From positions 39,279-103,278 of the forward strand of contig NZ_AUCN01000020.1 of the NCBI RefSeq assembly GCF_000429785.1: a DNA stretch of 64,000 bases, in the 5' to 3' direction. A model generated the notes under the pieces. It did no database searches and was not told the DNA's origin. It saw only the letters and a program-made list of their open reading frames with translations. Shown here piece by piece: positions 56,767 to 64,000 of this stretch. Made by a program: the position numbers and the translations under genes. The stretch's first letter is position 1. Each line of letters starts with the position of its first letter. Source of the stretch: Chitinibacter tainanensis DSM 15459. Lineage in GTDB: Bacteria > Pseudomonadota > Gammaproteobacteria > Burkholderiales > Chitinibacteraceae.

Positions 56767-58002
56767 CTAGTTCACAGCTTCCGCCACACGGCGGAATACT
56801 TCATTGAGCGTGGCTTGCTTGCTGTCATCGAACAGCACTTGACCAGGCGAAATGCCGACGATGATCGTGGCGTTGTACTTGGCCGAGAAAATGGCGGTAC
56901 CAGGCTCGGGCTTGCGCGCATCCGGCAGGAAGTAGCGGGTCGCGGCAGAGCCCAGCGTGACGATCACTGGCGGCGCCAGAATCTCGATCTCCCGCTCGAT
57001 GTACTGCGAGCAGGCGGCGATCTGTGCGTCGGCAAGGAACTTCTCGTCCTTCGGCTTGGGCGACTTCACCAGCGCAGTCCAATACCCGTTATCGAAGGTC
57101 AGATAGTTCACGCCCAGCGCGGTGCGGGTTACATCCTCCATCGAGTCGGTCAGCACCTTGCCATTGCGCTCGTCACGGAAGCTTGGCGCGTCGATCACTG
57201 CCATGAACTTCGGCTGCCGACCGATGCGGGGCGACGGATGCACACCGCCCGCCAGTGAGCAGGCGGTGCATTGCTTGGCGTCGCGCAGAGTGATCATCAG
57301 CTTTTCCTTCACGAACTTGCCGGCTTCGATGTTGCGATCAGCCTTCACCACGCCGGAGATCAGGCCAGGCAACAGCTCGATCTGATCTTTCAGGCGCTCG
57401 TTGTGAAGTGCTGGAAGCTGTGAGGGTTCGATGCCGGCAAAGGCGCCGACACGATCAAGGCAGTCGCGCACTTTGACGTTGACCTTCGACTTGTTCACGC
57501 GCGCCTCGAAGTTCTCTTTCGAGGTGAATGGGCCAGCAGGCAACGCCTCGCATACCAGATTGCCCTTCTTGTCGAACTCTTCGACCTTTGCCGAATTGCG
57601 CGCCTGCACGATCAGCTCTGCAGTGGTGGTCGAGATACCCTTCACGCGATTGAAGGGCATAACCAGCGTGACTTTGCTGCGCGCCACGTCATAGCCGATC
57701 TCGAAGCGGTCAGCGCTGGAGAGGTTCACATCGGGCGGAACCAGCAGCAGACCGGCGTTCTCAGCGTCACGCACCAGACCAGGCAGCTTGTCCTCGTCCA
57801 GAACAGACAGACAGGCAGCGTAGAACTCAGCCGGATAGTTCACTTTCAGCCACATGGACTGATAGCTGATCAGCGAGTAGGCAACGGCATGACTTTTGTT
57901 AAAACCATAGGCGCCGAAGGCCATAATCTGACTCCAGAGAGCCTCTGCGTCCGCTTTGCTCATGCCGTTTTCGAGTACGCGGCTTGATACGATCTTGGCC
58001 AT
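56767..58002 (-). CDS. DNA Pol III alpha, C-terminal fragment fused to a UDG-like domain
   Basis: 411 aa. Residues 1-65 match the fingers region of Pol III alpha (AFGAYGFNKSHAVAYSLISYQSMWLKVNYPAEFYAACLS). Residues 100-190 hold helix-hairpin-helix repeats. Residues 240-411 resemble a family-4 uracil-DNA glycosylase: Cys245/Cys248, SPKPKDEKFLADAQIAACSQYIERE, then APPVIVTLGSAATRYFL. The OB and beta-clamp-binding parts of DnaE are absent. The protein supplies what the 788-aa N-terminal fragment lacks. Confidence 0.8.
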   Translation of the reverse strand: MAKIVSSRVLENGMSKADAEALWSQIMAFGAYGFNKSHAVAYSLISYQSMWLKVNYPAEFYAACLSVLDEDKLPGLVRDAENAGLLLVPPDVNLSSADRFEIGYDVARSKVTLVMPFNRVKGISTTTAELIVQARNSAKVEEFDKKGNLVCEALPAGPFTSKENFEARVNKSKVNVKVRDCLDRVGAFAGIEPSQLPALHNERLKDQIELLPGLISGVVKADRNIEAGKFVKEKLMITLRDAKQCTACSLAGGVHPSPRIGRQPKFMAVIDAPSFRDERNGKVLTDSMEDVTRTALGVNYLTFDNGYWTALVKSPKPKDEKFLADAQIAACSQYIEREIEILAPPVIVTLGSAATRYFLPDARKPEPGTAIFSAKYNATIIVGISPGQVLFDDSKQATLNEVFRRVAEAVN

Positions 58003-58004
58003 AG

Positions 58005-58175
58005 TCAGTTACTCCACCAGCCCTCGCGTTCGAGCGTCTCTTTGGCAATCTTGAGTGCTTCGGTGCGGGTCATTGTTGGATTCTCGCGCTGCAGCTGATT
58101 AGCCAATCGGGCTTCTTCCTGAATGACAGCTTCGCTGCGGCGGTTCAGTTTGTTGGTAAAGGTGTCCGTGTTCAT
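58005..58175 (-). CDS. Small gene between the two Pol III alpha fragments
   Basis: 56 aa from ATG 58175, AAGGA about 9 nt upstream. Stop is 2 nt before the ATG of the C-terminal Pol III fragment (TGACTATG), suggesting coupling. Sequence helical (RRSEAVIQEEARLANQLQRENPTMTRTEALKIAKETLERE). No homing-endonuclease motif, but its position exactly at the split point is suggestive. Too short for general ORF searches. Confidence 0.6.
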   Translation of the reverse strand: MNTDTFTNKLNRRSEAVIQEEARLANQLQRENPTMTRTEALKIAKETLEREGWWSN

Positions 58176-58233
58176 CGTGCGTTTCCTTTGTTTTCCTGAT
58201 TCTCACTTGGAATACTCGGGTCGCTGCGGGGCG

Positions 58234-58251
58234 TTAGTATGCGCTGACTTA
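58234..58251 (-). promoter_or_regulatory. Degenerate palindromic box within the polymerase split
   Basis: TTAGTAT-GCGC-TGACTTA; right arm intact. On the minus strand it precedes the 56-aa gene start by 59 nt, so the C-terminal fragment can be transcribed on its own. Confidence 0.45.
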
Positions 58252-58289
58252 CTTTCAAGAGCAAGACCAAACGCCCGCAGGGCGTCCAG

Positions 58290-60656
58290 TTACAGGGCGA
58301 GCTCAACCCCGCGCGCAATCGCTTCCTCGACAGTCAGCAGTTCATCGCTATCCACCGCCTTGTACCGCGTTGCACGATGGACTGTGAGCGTCCTGCCGTC
58401 ATCGAGCGTGACTTCAATCTGACCGAGTTCAGCGCCGGAAATGAATGACGCGCCAATCTTGGCCATCTTGTCCATATCCTTCTTACCTATGGCCTTGCGG
58501 AGCCCGTCTGCGCCCGCCATCGTGAAGCCGCACAGATCTCGGGCGACCTGCATGACTTCCTCTTGGTACACGATGACGCCATAGGTATCCTTGAGCGCGT
58601 CCTCGCAGAGCGGGTGCGGATAGCTGACCGGCTCCAACCCTTGCTTGCGGGCGACAAACTGATCGAGCAGACCGGAATCCAGCGGGCCAGGACGATAAAG
58701 CGCCGTCGCTGCCGCAATATCCTCGAAGGTCAGCGCCTCGTAGCTCGCCAGATCTTTGAGCAGCTTCATCATGCCGCCCGACTCGAACTGGAACACGCCG
58801 ATGGTCTTGCCTTGCCCGAAGCCCTCCAGCGTGATCGTGTCATCGAGGGGCAGATCGAGCAGATCGGGCGTTTTGCCGTGCCGCTCCTTGATGTAGTCCA
58901 GAACCAGCGAAGTCAGATCGAGCGTGGTCAGCCCGAGAATATCCATCTTCACCAAGCCCATGTCCTCGACGGTGCGCTTGTCCCAATTCGTTGTCGGTTG
59001 GCCAGAGCGCATTTCCACGACCGCGCGCTCGTTGATCGGTACGCCGGCAATCACAATGCCTGCAGCGTGACGACCCAGCGACCGGTTGTGATCTTCCAGC
59101 GCCAGGGAATGCTGCCAGAGCTCCGGATAGCGCTCGGAATAGGTCTTAATTGCCCCGACTTGCTCAGCGGCTTCTGCCATCGGGGCGACCATGCCATGCT
59201 CTTTCGGGTAGAGCTTCGTGCATTCCAGATCGCCATTTGGTACCTCGAACACGCGACCCACATCACGGATTGCAGAGGCGCCGGCCAGCGTCGTGAAGTT
59301 GGAGATGCCCGCCACGTAATCAGCACCGAATTTCTCGGTAATGTGGTTGATGACGAGCTCGCGGCGAGTGGCCTGAAAATCCAAGTCCGCGTCAGGCAAG
59401 TCCAGACGTTCTGGATTGATGAAGCGCTCGAAAATCAGACCGTGCCGGATAGGGTCAACATCCGTGATACCGAGCAGGAAAGCGACCAGAGAACCACCCA
59501 CGGAACCCCGACCTGGCCCGACAGCGACGCCGTTTTGTTTCGCCCAGCGGGTGATGTAGCGCGCCAGCAGGAAGTAGCCGCAGAAGCCCAGCTTGGACAG
59601 CACGCCAAGCTCGTATTTGAGCCGCTCCATGTAATGCGGGAGATCTGCCTTGCTCGGCTTGTAGCCGAAGGAGGAGCCCTCAACCAGACGCTCGACAAAG
59701 GCGCGCTTACATAGCTCAACCAGCGCCAACTCTTCCTTCTCGACGAGTTTGGGTAATGACACTGGCCATTTTGACCAGGTGTAATCACACATACTCTCGA
59801 CAACCGCCATGTTCCTGATTGCACCCTTGAGCCGCTCCATATCAAGCGCCTCATCGAACAGCTTGAGATAGGTCTCGCCAAAGGCTTTGCATTCCGCGGC
59901 GAACTCCGCAGGACTGAGGATGCTCAGGTTGCCGGAGATCTGCGAAGGCGCAATCCGCCAGCCATCCTTCATCTTGTTGTTGCTGCACACAGCCGCGTAC
60001 ACATCGAGGGAGTTACTTTGTGACGGGTCTGCTAGCAGCGCAGGGCGCGTCGCTACGACCGGTATACCCGTTGCGTGGGCATATCCGAGCACATCGCGGC
60101 CAATGCGCGCAAACAGCGGATTATTGACGACAGGAAGCTCAATAAAGAGCGCGTGGGGCTGCGCAGCCCGCAGTTTGTCCAGACGCTCATAAGCTGTCGC
60201 TTGATCGACTTTGTAGAGCGCGCCCAGCAGATCACCAGTCATCACGACCAGACCATCCGGTGCAGACGCGATATGCTCCAGCACCTCGTCGAAACTGAGG
60301 CGCGGGAAGTAGTAGAAGTGGCTTTCCGAGTTAGCGAGGCTCAGCAGCTTGAAGATCGCCTTGAGCCCGCTTTCGTTACGTACCAACAACCGCAAAGTGA
60401 ATGAGCGCGGACGCTTCACCTCTGCAGATTTCTCGGTCGGGTCACACAGCACGACCTCAACTGTCACGCCGATGATTGGCTTGATGCCGGCGTCCTTCGC
60501 TGCAGTCATCAGCGCCGGCATTCCTGAGACGGTCATCTTGTCCGTAATGGCAATGGCCGTCAGTCCCTTCTCGACCGCCTGCGCCACCGCTTTCTTTACT
60601 GATAGCAGTGAGCCGCCAATCGTGAAGTCACTACGCACACCAAGAGCAACTTTCAT
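58290..60656 (-). CDS. DNA Pol III alpha, N-terminal catalytic fragment
   Basis: 788 aa. Residues 1-230 form a PHP-like domain whose opening RSDFT replaces the usual HSDYS, so metal binding is probably lost. Palm motifs PDADLDF (421-427) and VKMDILGL (Asp572) are intact. Residues 731-743 (MAKIGASFISGAE) correspond to the start of the C-terminal fragment (MAKIVSSRVLENG), so both genes cover the junction. A 45-residue tail (744-788, GQIEVTLDDGRTLTVHRATR...) then ends the protein; it recalls Hint-like beta units but has no intein boundary residues. Overlaps the next gene by ATGA. Confidence 0.85.
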   Translation of the reverse strand: MKVALGVRSDFTIGGSLLSVKKAVAQAVEKGLTAIAITDKMTVSGMPALMTAAKDAGIKPIIGVTVEVVLCDPTEKSAEVKRPRSFTLRLLVRNESGLKAIFKLLSLANSESHFYYFPRLSFDEVLEHIASAPDGLVVMTGDLLGALYKVDQATAYERLDKLRAAQPHALFIELPVVNNPLFARIGRDVLGYAHATGIPVVATRPALLADPSQSNSLDVYAAVCSNNKMKDGWRIAPSQISGNLSILSPAEFAAECKAFGETYLKLFDEALDMERLKGAIRNMAVVESMCDYTWSKWPVSLPKLVEKEELALVELCKRAFVERLVEGSSFGYKPSKADLPHYMERLKYELGVLSKLGFCGYFLLARYITRWAKQNGVAVGPGRGSVGGSLVAFLLGITDVDPIRHGLIFERFINPERLDLPDADLDFQATRRELVINHITEKFGADYVAGISNFTTLAGASAIRDVGRVFEVPNGDLECTKLYPKEHGMVAPMAEAAEQVGAIKTYSERYPELWQHSLALEDHNRSLGRHAAGIVIAGVPINERAVVEMRSGQPTTNWDKRTVEDMGLVKMDILGLTTLDLTSLVLDYIKERHGKTPDLLDLPLDDTITLEGFGQGKTIGVFQFESGGMMKLLKDLASYEALTFEDIAAATALYRPGPLDSGLLDQFVARKQGLEPVSYPHPLCEDALKDTYGVIVYQEEVMQVARDLCGFTMAGADGLRKAIGKKDMDKMAKIGASFISGAELGQIEVTLDDGRTLTVHRATRYKAVDSDELLTVEEAIARGVELAL

Positions 60657-61255
60657 CGCAGATAAATCCCATTTTTTTGTTTGATACCGAAGAAACGCAG
60701 CAAGGCACAGGCAATACTTGCACTCGATTTCGCCGAGTTTTCTGTCATGCCCTGCTGAATGAGTGCCTGATTGAGTTCGGCCTGGCGGAAGCCGCCATTG
60801 CCGATCAGTAATGCGCAGGCGATACGCATAAATTTCGGACCTTCACCCTCAAAAGGGTTTTTTGACTGTGACAAGTCACCTATTACGTCAATACCGCGTC
60901 GCAGGATGGCTCGAGCTTCACGCTGAGCCTTGACCGGTAATGAGCTAATCAAGCGCTCTTCCTCAATGGTGAGCTTGTAGTCAAAACGAAGCGGCATCTG
61001 TCCGGCCGCACGAATTTCCGGCACATGCACCGCGCCCAGCTCTCCAGATGACTCAGGCCGCATTGGCGCAAAACCCTCTCTGCGATGCGACTTGTTGGCT
61101 CGATCAATCAACGCTTGGACAGGCGCACCTTCGAGCACAATCTTGCTACCCACCTCTAATGCAATGCCGGCGCATTCAGCCCGCAGAGCGCAGCTTTGAC
61201 AGCGAGCACCCTGCGGGTCATAGGTGACAATCGAACCAAAACAACCTGGCTTCAT
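60653..61255 (-). CDS. Hypothetical protein with N-terminal cysteine cluster
   Basis: 200 aa. Cys5, Cys19, Cys22 and Cys28 (CFGSIVTYDPQGARCQSCALRAEC) could bind zinc or an Fe-S cluster. The rest is helical and winged-helix-like near 150-195 (RQAELNQALIQQGMTENSAKSSASIACALLRFFG). ATGA overlap with the Pol III fragment gene suggests a replication role, perhaps primer or loader related. No family recognised. Confidence 0.6.
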   Translation of the reverse strand: MKPGCFGSIVTYDPQGARCQSCALRAECAGIALEVGSKIVLEGAPVQALIDRANKSHRREGFAPMRPESSGELGAVHVPEIRAAGQMPLRFDYKLTIEEERLISSLPVKAQREARAILRRGIDVIGDLSQSKNPFEGEGPKFMRIACALLIGNGGFRQAELNQALIQQGMTENSAKSSASIACALLRFFGIKQKNGIYLR

Positions 61256-61261
61256 TATTAC

Positions 61262-61279
61262 TAGCTCACCTATGACTTA
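61262..61279 (-). promoter_or_regulatory. Palindromic box upstream of the Cys-cluster gene
   Basis: TAGCTCA-CCTA-TGACTTA; right arm intact, left with two changes. It fills the gap between the CobS-like stop and the next ATG and leaves TAGTAATA, which also contains a possible -10. Confidence 0.5.
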
Positions 61280-61280
61280 C

Positions 61281-62549
61281 TTACTCACCGAAATAGCGCT
61301 GAGCAACAGCAGTTGCAACCTCAGAATCAACGCCACCCAAGCGGTTGATGTACGTCTGACGCGCAGCAAGCATGAATGAACCGCGCTTTTTGCCAATGTC
61401 GGCAAGCTCTTGAACTACCCGCGTTGAGATTGGGGCGCCAATTTTGCCCTTCGTGTATGAGTCACGAATATCGTTGGCGAAATCCACGATCTTGGTTGCA
61501 TCTTCTTTGGTTACGCCGATGCGTGACACCACCAGCGCAACTTCGGCCTGCTTCTCCATATACGGCACATTTTCGACGATAGCAAAGCGCTCCATACTGG
61601 CTGCGTTCTGAATCTTCGTGCCGGCATACAGACCAGACTCATCGCCAGAGCCGTTGGTGTTGCCAGTAGCAACAAAGCGGAAATTTGGATGAGGGCGAAC
61701 AACACGCCAACCGGAAGTCTCAGGCGCTTCCTTGATGATCAGAGGTTTGCCCTCGAGCACTGCCTGGTACGTGGCGATAATGTCGGACTGCGCAAAGTCA
61801 TACTCGTCGGCGCAGTAAACCCAACCGTGCTTCATCGCCAACGGCAAGAGGCCTGGCTCAAAGTAGGTTCCGCTTTCGTTAGCGAGCAGCTGACCGACAA
61901 TCGCAGCAGACTCGGTATCGCCAGCGTGCTGCACGCGAATGTAGGGGCGATTGGTGCGAGCGCAGACTTGCTCGTATAGGGATGACTTGCCGACGCCCGA
62001 GTGGCCCCACAAGTAAATGCGCTTGTTGTTTTCCAGCGCGAAGAGCACCGTTTTCAGCAGGTCAATTGAGTACACGTAGTCGTGGTCAATGAAAGGGATG
62101 TGCTCTTCATATTCGGCCTGGCGAGCCTGCACAGTCACCTTGATAGGTTCGCCCCGTCCATTCATTGCGGCCTTTACACGCCCCAACTCAAACAACTCAT
62201 GCAGATTCGCGGTAGTCTCCCGACCAAATGGCAAGACTTTCGCTGAGCTCTTTTCGACCGCTGCACCTGCCATTTCAACGCTGAGTGGCGCTGCAGCGGG
62301 TTTTGATGATTCGGTCGAGGCCGCAGCTGGAGCAGCACGACGAGCAAGCGCTTCTTTTGCCATTTCGGACAGCGTTGGCGCGTCCGGATAGGCAGAGGTA
62401 TACGCTGCTTCTGCCGCGACAGTATCGCCACCGACGATCTTGTGAGCATCCATTGCAGTTTGATCGCCAGCTTTTGCAATTTCGCGCAGGTGCAAACGGA
62501 TAGAGTGAACTTCTGCGCCGCATACGCGGCAGGTGATTTTGTCAGACAT
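61281..62549 (-). CDS. CobS-like MoxR/AAA+ ATPase
   Basis: 422 aa. N-terminal zinc-finger-like CRVCGAEVHSIRLH, then an Ala/Pro/Ser linker, then the AAA+ core: Walker A GHSGVGKSS (182-190), Walker B VYCADEYDF (245-252), sensor region VATGNTNGSGDESGLYAG. It resembles phage CobS proteins that pair with VWA CobT subunits in place of cobalamin synthesis; the substrate in phages is unknown. Confidence 0.85.
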   Translation of the reverse strand: MSDKITCRVCGAEVHSIRLHLREIAKAGDQTAMDAHKIVGGDTVAAEAAYTSAYPDAPTLSEMAKEALARRAAPAAASTESSKPAAAPLSVEMAGAAVEKSSAKVLPFGRETTANLHELFELGRVKAAMNGRGEPIKVTVQARQAEYEEHIPFIDHDYVYSIDLLKTVLFALENNKRIYLWGHSGVGKSSLYEQVCARTNRPYIRVQHAGDTESAAIVGQLLANESGTYFEPGLLPLAMKHGWVYCADEYDFAQSDIIATYQAVLEGKPLIIKEAPETSGWRVVRPHPNFRFVATGNTNGSGDESGLYAGTKIQNAASMERFAIVENVPYMEKQAEVALVVSRIGVTKEDATKIVDFANDIRDSYTKGKIGAPISTRVVQELADIGKKRGSFMLAARQTYINRLGGVDSEVATAVAQRYFGE

Positions 62550-62575
62550 AGCGGTTCCTTGTGCGTGATTGATAG

Positions 62576-62593
62576 TAAGTCATAACTGACTTT
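62576..62593 (-). promoter_or_regulatory. Palindromic box upstream of the cobS-like gene
   Basis: TAAGTCA-TAAC-TGACTTT followed by TACTAT on the minus strand, 27 nt before the ATG at 62549. Confidence 0.55.
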
Positions 62594-62656
62594 TGCGAAT
62601 GATAAGAGATTGGAGCAGGGAAAGTCGAGGGGTCGATCGCTAACCCCTCGAAGCAT

Positions 62657-64000
62657 TTAGTCTTTCAGTAGCAGCTGGGACAGCTCGCTCACGACGCGCT
62701 CGGGCAGCTCTTCCAGCTTGTTCACAACCACGCTTCGGTTGTAGAACCGCTGCACGGCATTACTCATGATGCCGATGCCGATCACTTCCACGAATTTTTC
62801 GATTTCCTGCACCTTAGATGCCAGATGCGCATTCGCCACCGCATACTTGCAAGAAGGGATATGAAATGCTGGCGCCCCGTCAGACAGCACGATCAAGATG
62901 TGTCGGGTCGCTTTTTGCCGCACCAAACGTCGCGCGCCAATCATGACCGATTCCCCATCGATGTTATTGAGCAGCGGAATGTCATGACTGGCCGCCGCGA
63001 TCATGTTGATCTTGTGCTCACGGTTGAAGCGCTCATCAAAGGTCTTGAAGATTGGCATGTTGATCGGCTCAATCCGGTCGAAGTAATCTTTATTTGGCTC
63101 CGCATCCCAGCCTTCAACCAACTCTTTAGGCAGTTCGCTCGTTGTAAAGCCGATAACCTCATTCGGAATCCGAAGGCGATCAAGCGTCTCAGCCAATGCC
63201 CACGCGGCCTGCATTGCCAGCAAGACTTTGGAGCCACTCATTGAGCCCGACATATCAACCATGAGCTGCACAGCCACAGAGCGCGCTGTAGCCTGCACCT
63301 TCTCGCGGAATACCCGCGTATCACCGGTTTTCAGACGATGGAGTGCTGCGCCATGAATGCGCCCTTTCTTCTGTCCTCCATACCAAAACACCTGATCGCG
63401 CGCCGACACTGCCCGTTCAAGACGCTTTTGCATTTGACCGGCCATGTGCCTGATCTGCTCTTCCATGCCATGAATTTCATTTTCGGCCGACTCTGCCGCA
63501 CGACTACTGATGCGGACGGGCTCAATGCGGTCATACTCCGTACTAAACACCTGGTACGGCGAATCTTTGATTTCATCTAGCGCCATCGAGCCGATCAGAT
63601 TAGCCATTGACTCGTCGAACTCGGGAATTTCCTCTTTGCTCATGTCCAGATCGCGGGGCAGACCGACCTTTGAAGAACGATCTTCCTCTTCTTCGGTCTC
63701 TGTCGGTGTCGGCACAGTCGCGTTTTCATCTTCGGACTCTTCTGGCGCCTCGCTCGGTTCTGGAGCCGGTTCTTCTGAGCCTGTGAAATCGCCCTCTCCT
63801 GATTCTGGCGCGGACTCGTTTGGCTCAGGCTCTTCTGGCGATTCGGGCTCAAGATCTCCCTCCGATGATTCTGGCTCCTCCGGATGCGGTTCTTCGCTCT
63901 CAGGTTCCGGTTCCGCCTCTGGTTCAACCTCAGACTCCGGTTCGGAAGGCTGTTCTTCGGACTCGGGTTCGGACTCGGGTTCGGACTCGGGTTCGGACTC
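62657..64000 (-). CDS. CobT-like VWA protein, 5' end cut by window edge
   Basis: At least 447 aa; the frame stays open to the window end, so the start lies outside. The visible N-terminal 95 residues before 63715 are a highly acidic Glu/Ser/Pro linker with ESEP repeats, as in CobT proteins. A GTG at 63715 is in frame but unlikely to be the real start. Residues further on hold the VWA domain with the MIDAS motif VDMSGSMSGS, and a helical middle region. Partner of the CobS-like ATPase encoded next. Confidence 0.85.
   Translation of the reverse strand, partial: ESEPESEPESEPESEEQPSEPESEVEPEAEPEPESEEPHPEEPESSEGDLEPESPEEPEPNESAPESGEGDFTGSEEPAPEPSEAPEESEDENATVPTPTETEEEEDRSSKVGLPRDLDMSKEEIPEFDESMANLIGSMALDEIKDSPYQVFSTEYDRIEPVRISSRAAESAENEIHGMEEQIRHMAGQMQKRLERAVSARDQVFWYGGQKKGRIHGAALHRLKTGDTRVFREKVQATARSVAVQLMVDMSGSMSGSKVLLAMQAAWALAETLDRLRIPNEVIGFTTSELPKELVEGWDAEPNKDYFDRIEPINMPIFKTFDERFNREHKINMIAAASHDIPLLNNIDGESVMIGARRLVRQKATRHILIVLSDGAPAFHIPSCKYAVANAHLASKVQEIEKFVEVIGIGIMSNAVQRFYNRSVVVNKLEELPERVVSELSQLLLKD

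Noticed and set aside
58290..60656. Intein in DNA polymerase III alpha
   Set aside because: The tail after residue 743 has Hint-like beta units, but there is no Cys/Ser at the N boundary and no His-Asn before Cys/Ser/Thr at the start of the C-terminal fragment; the junction is duplicated instead. Kept as a split gene.
60870..60889. CAAGTCA-CCTA-TTACGTC inside the Cys-cluster gene
   Set aside because: Two arm mismatches and a coding position far from any start; not counted as a promoter box.
1..64000. tRNA or rRNA genes
   Set aside because: No cloverleaf-like or rRNA-like sequence was recognised by eye in the intergenic gaps; a tRNA scan could still find a degenerate one.

Overview
The window is part of a large tailed bacteriophage genome (Caudoviricetes) whose host is probably a Gram-negative proteobacterium. 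The evidence is a head and packaging block (capsid protein, scaffold, portal, both terminase subunits), a self-sufficient phage replication and recombination set, two murein hydrolases and four small lipoproteins with Gram-negative lipoboxes. No tRNA, rRNA, integrase or CRISPR array was found. Nearly all genes lie on the minus strand and are tightly packed, often with ATGA stop/start overlaps. The plus-strand exceptions are a UvsW-like helicase, one lipoprotein, a Xre/RES toxin-antitoxin pair and a GNAT pair. The phage was not identified to species.

Layout. 1-4.9 kb: structural and packaging genes. 5.1-8.4 kb: an overlapping operon with two ParB/Srx-fold proteins, a soluble ABC ATPase, a GNAT/Mom-like protein and a small winged-helix protein. 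8.5-10.2 kb: helicase. 10.3-33.7 kb: an accessory, probably early, region of small mostly unknown genes. It includes lipoproteins, a WGR protein, MazEF, a large paralogous pair, an LPD25-like protein, zinc-ribbon proteins, a DnaQ-type exonuclease and a P-loop kinase. It also holds long non-coding stretches (12.8-14.5 and 17.05-18.03 kb) with unusual composition and nested palindromes. 33.7-43 kb: SPFH lipoprotein, ThyX, HU, thioredoxin and ribonucleotide reductase (NrdB, NrdA), interrupted by the Xre/RES module. 43-48.3 kb: RuvC-like nuclease, two unknown genes and SbcC/SbcD homologues. 48.3-50.4 kb: lysis-related genes and a MazG-like pyrophosphohydrolase. 51.6-52.5 kb: GNAT module. 53.1-61.3 kb: RecA/UvsX, 5'-3' exonuclease, gp32-like SSB, a possible UvsY-like mediator and a DNA polymerase III alpha split into two genes, the second fused to a uracil-DNA-glycosylase-like domain. 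61.3-64 kb: CobS-like AAA+ ATPase and CobT-like VWA protein, the latter running off the window.

How it works together. Nrd, ThyX, thioredoxin, MazG and the kinase would supply nucleotides. The split Pol III alpha, RecA, SSB, exonuclease, SbcCD, RuvC-like protein and UvsW-like helicase form a recombination-dependent replication system. HU may organise the DNA.

The most striking cross-cutting signal is a 7-4-7 palindrome, TAAGTCA-N4-TGACTTA. It occurs about 22 times, always just upstream of a gene start and usually abutting a -10-like hexamer, so it looks like a phage-specific promoter family. It is almost absent from the 14-33 kb region, where five small genes instead share a different conserved leader. 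Other unusual signals are a GY[AEG][ST]W C-terminal tag on four otherwise unlike proteins, a protein that repeats the acidic tip of the phage SSB, two related nested palindromic elements at 5.0 and 17.8 kb, and an island at 13-14.1 kb almost without GGC/GCC.
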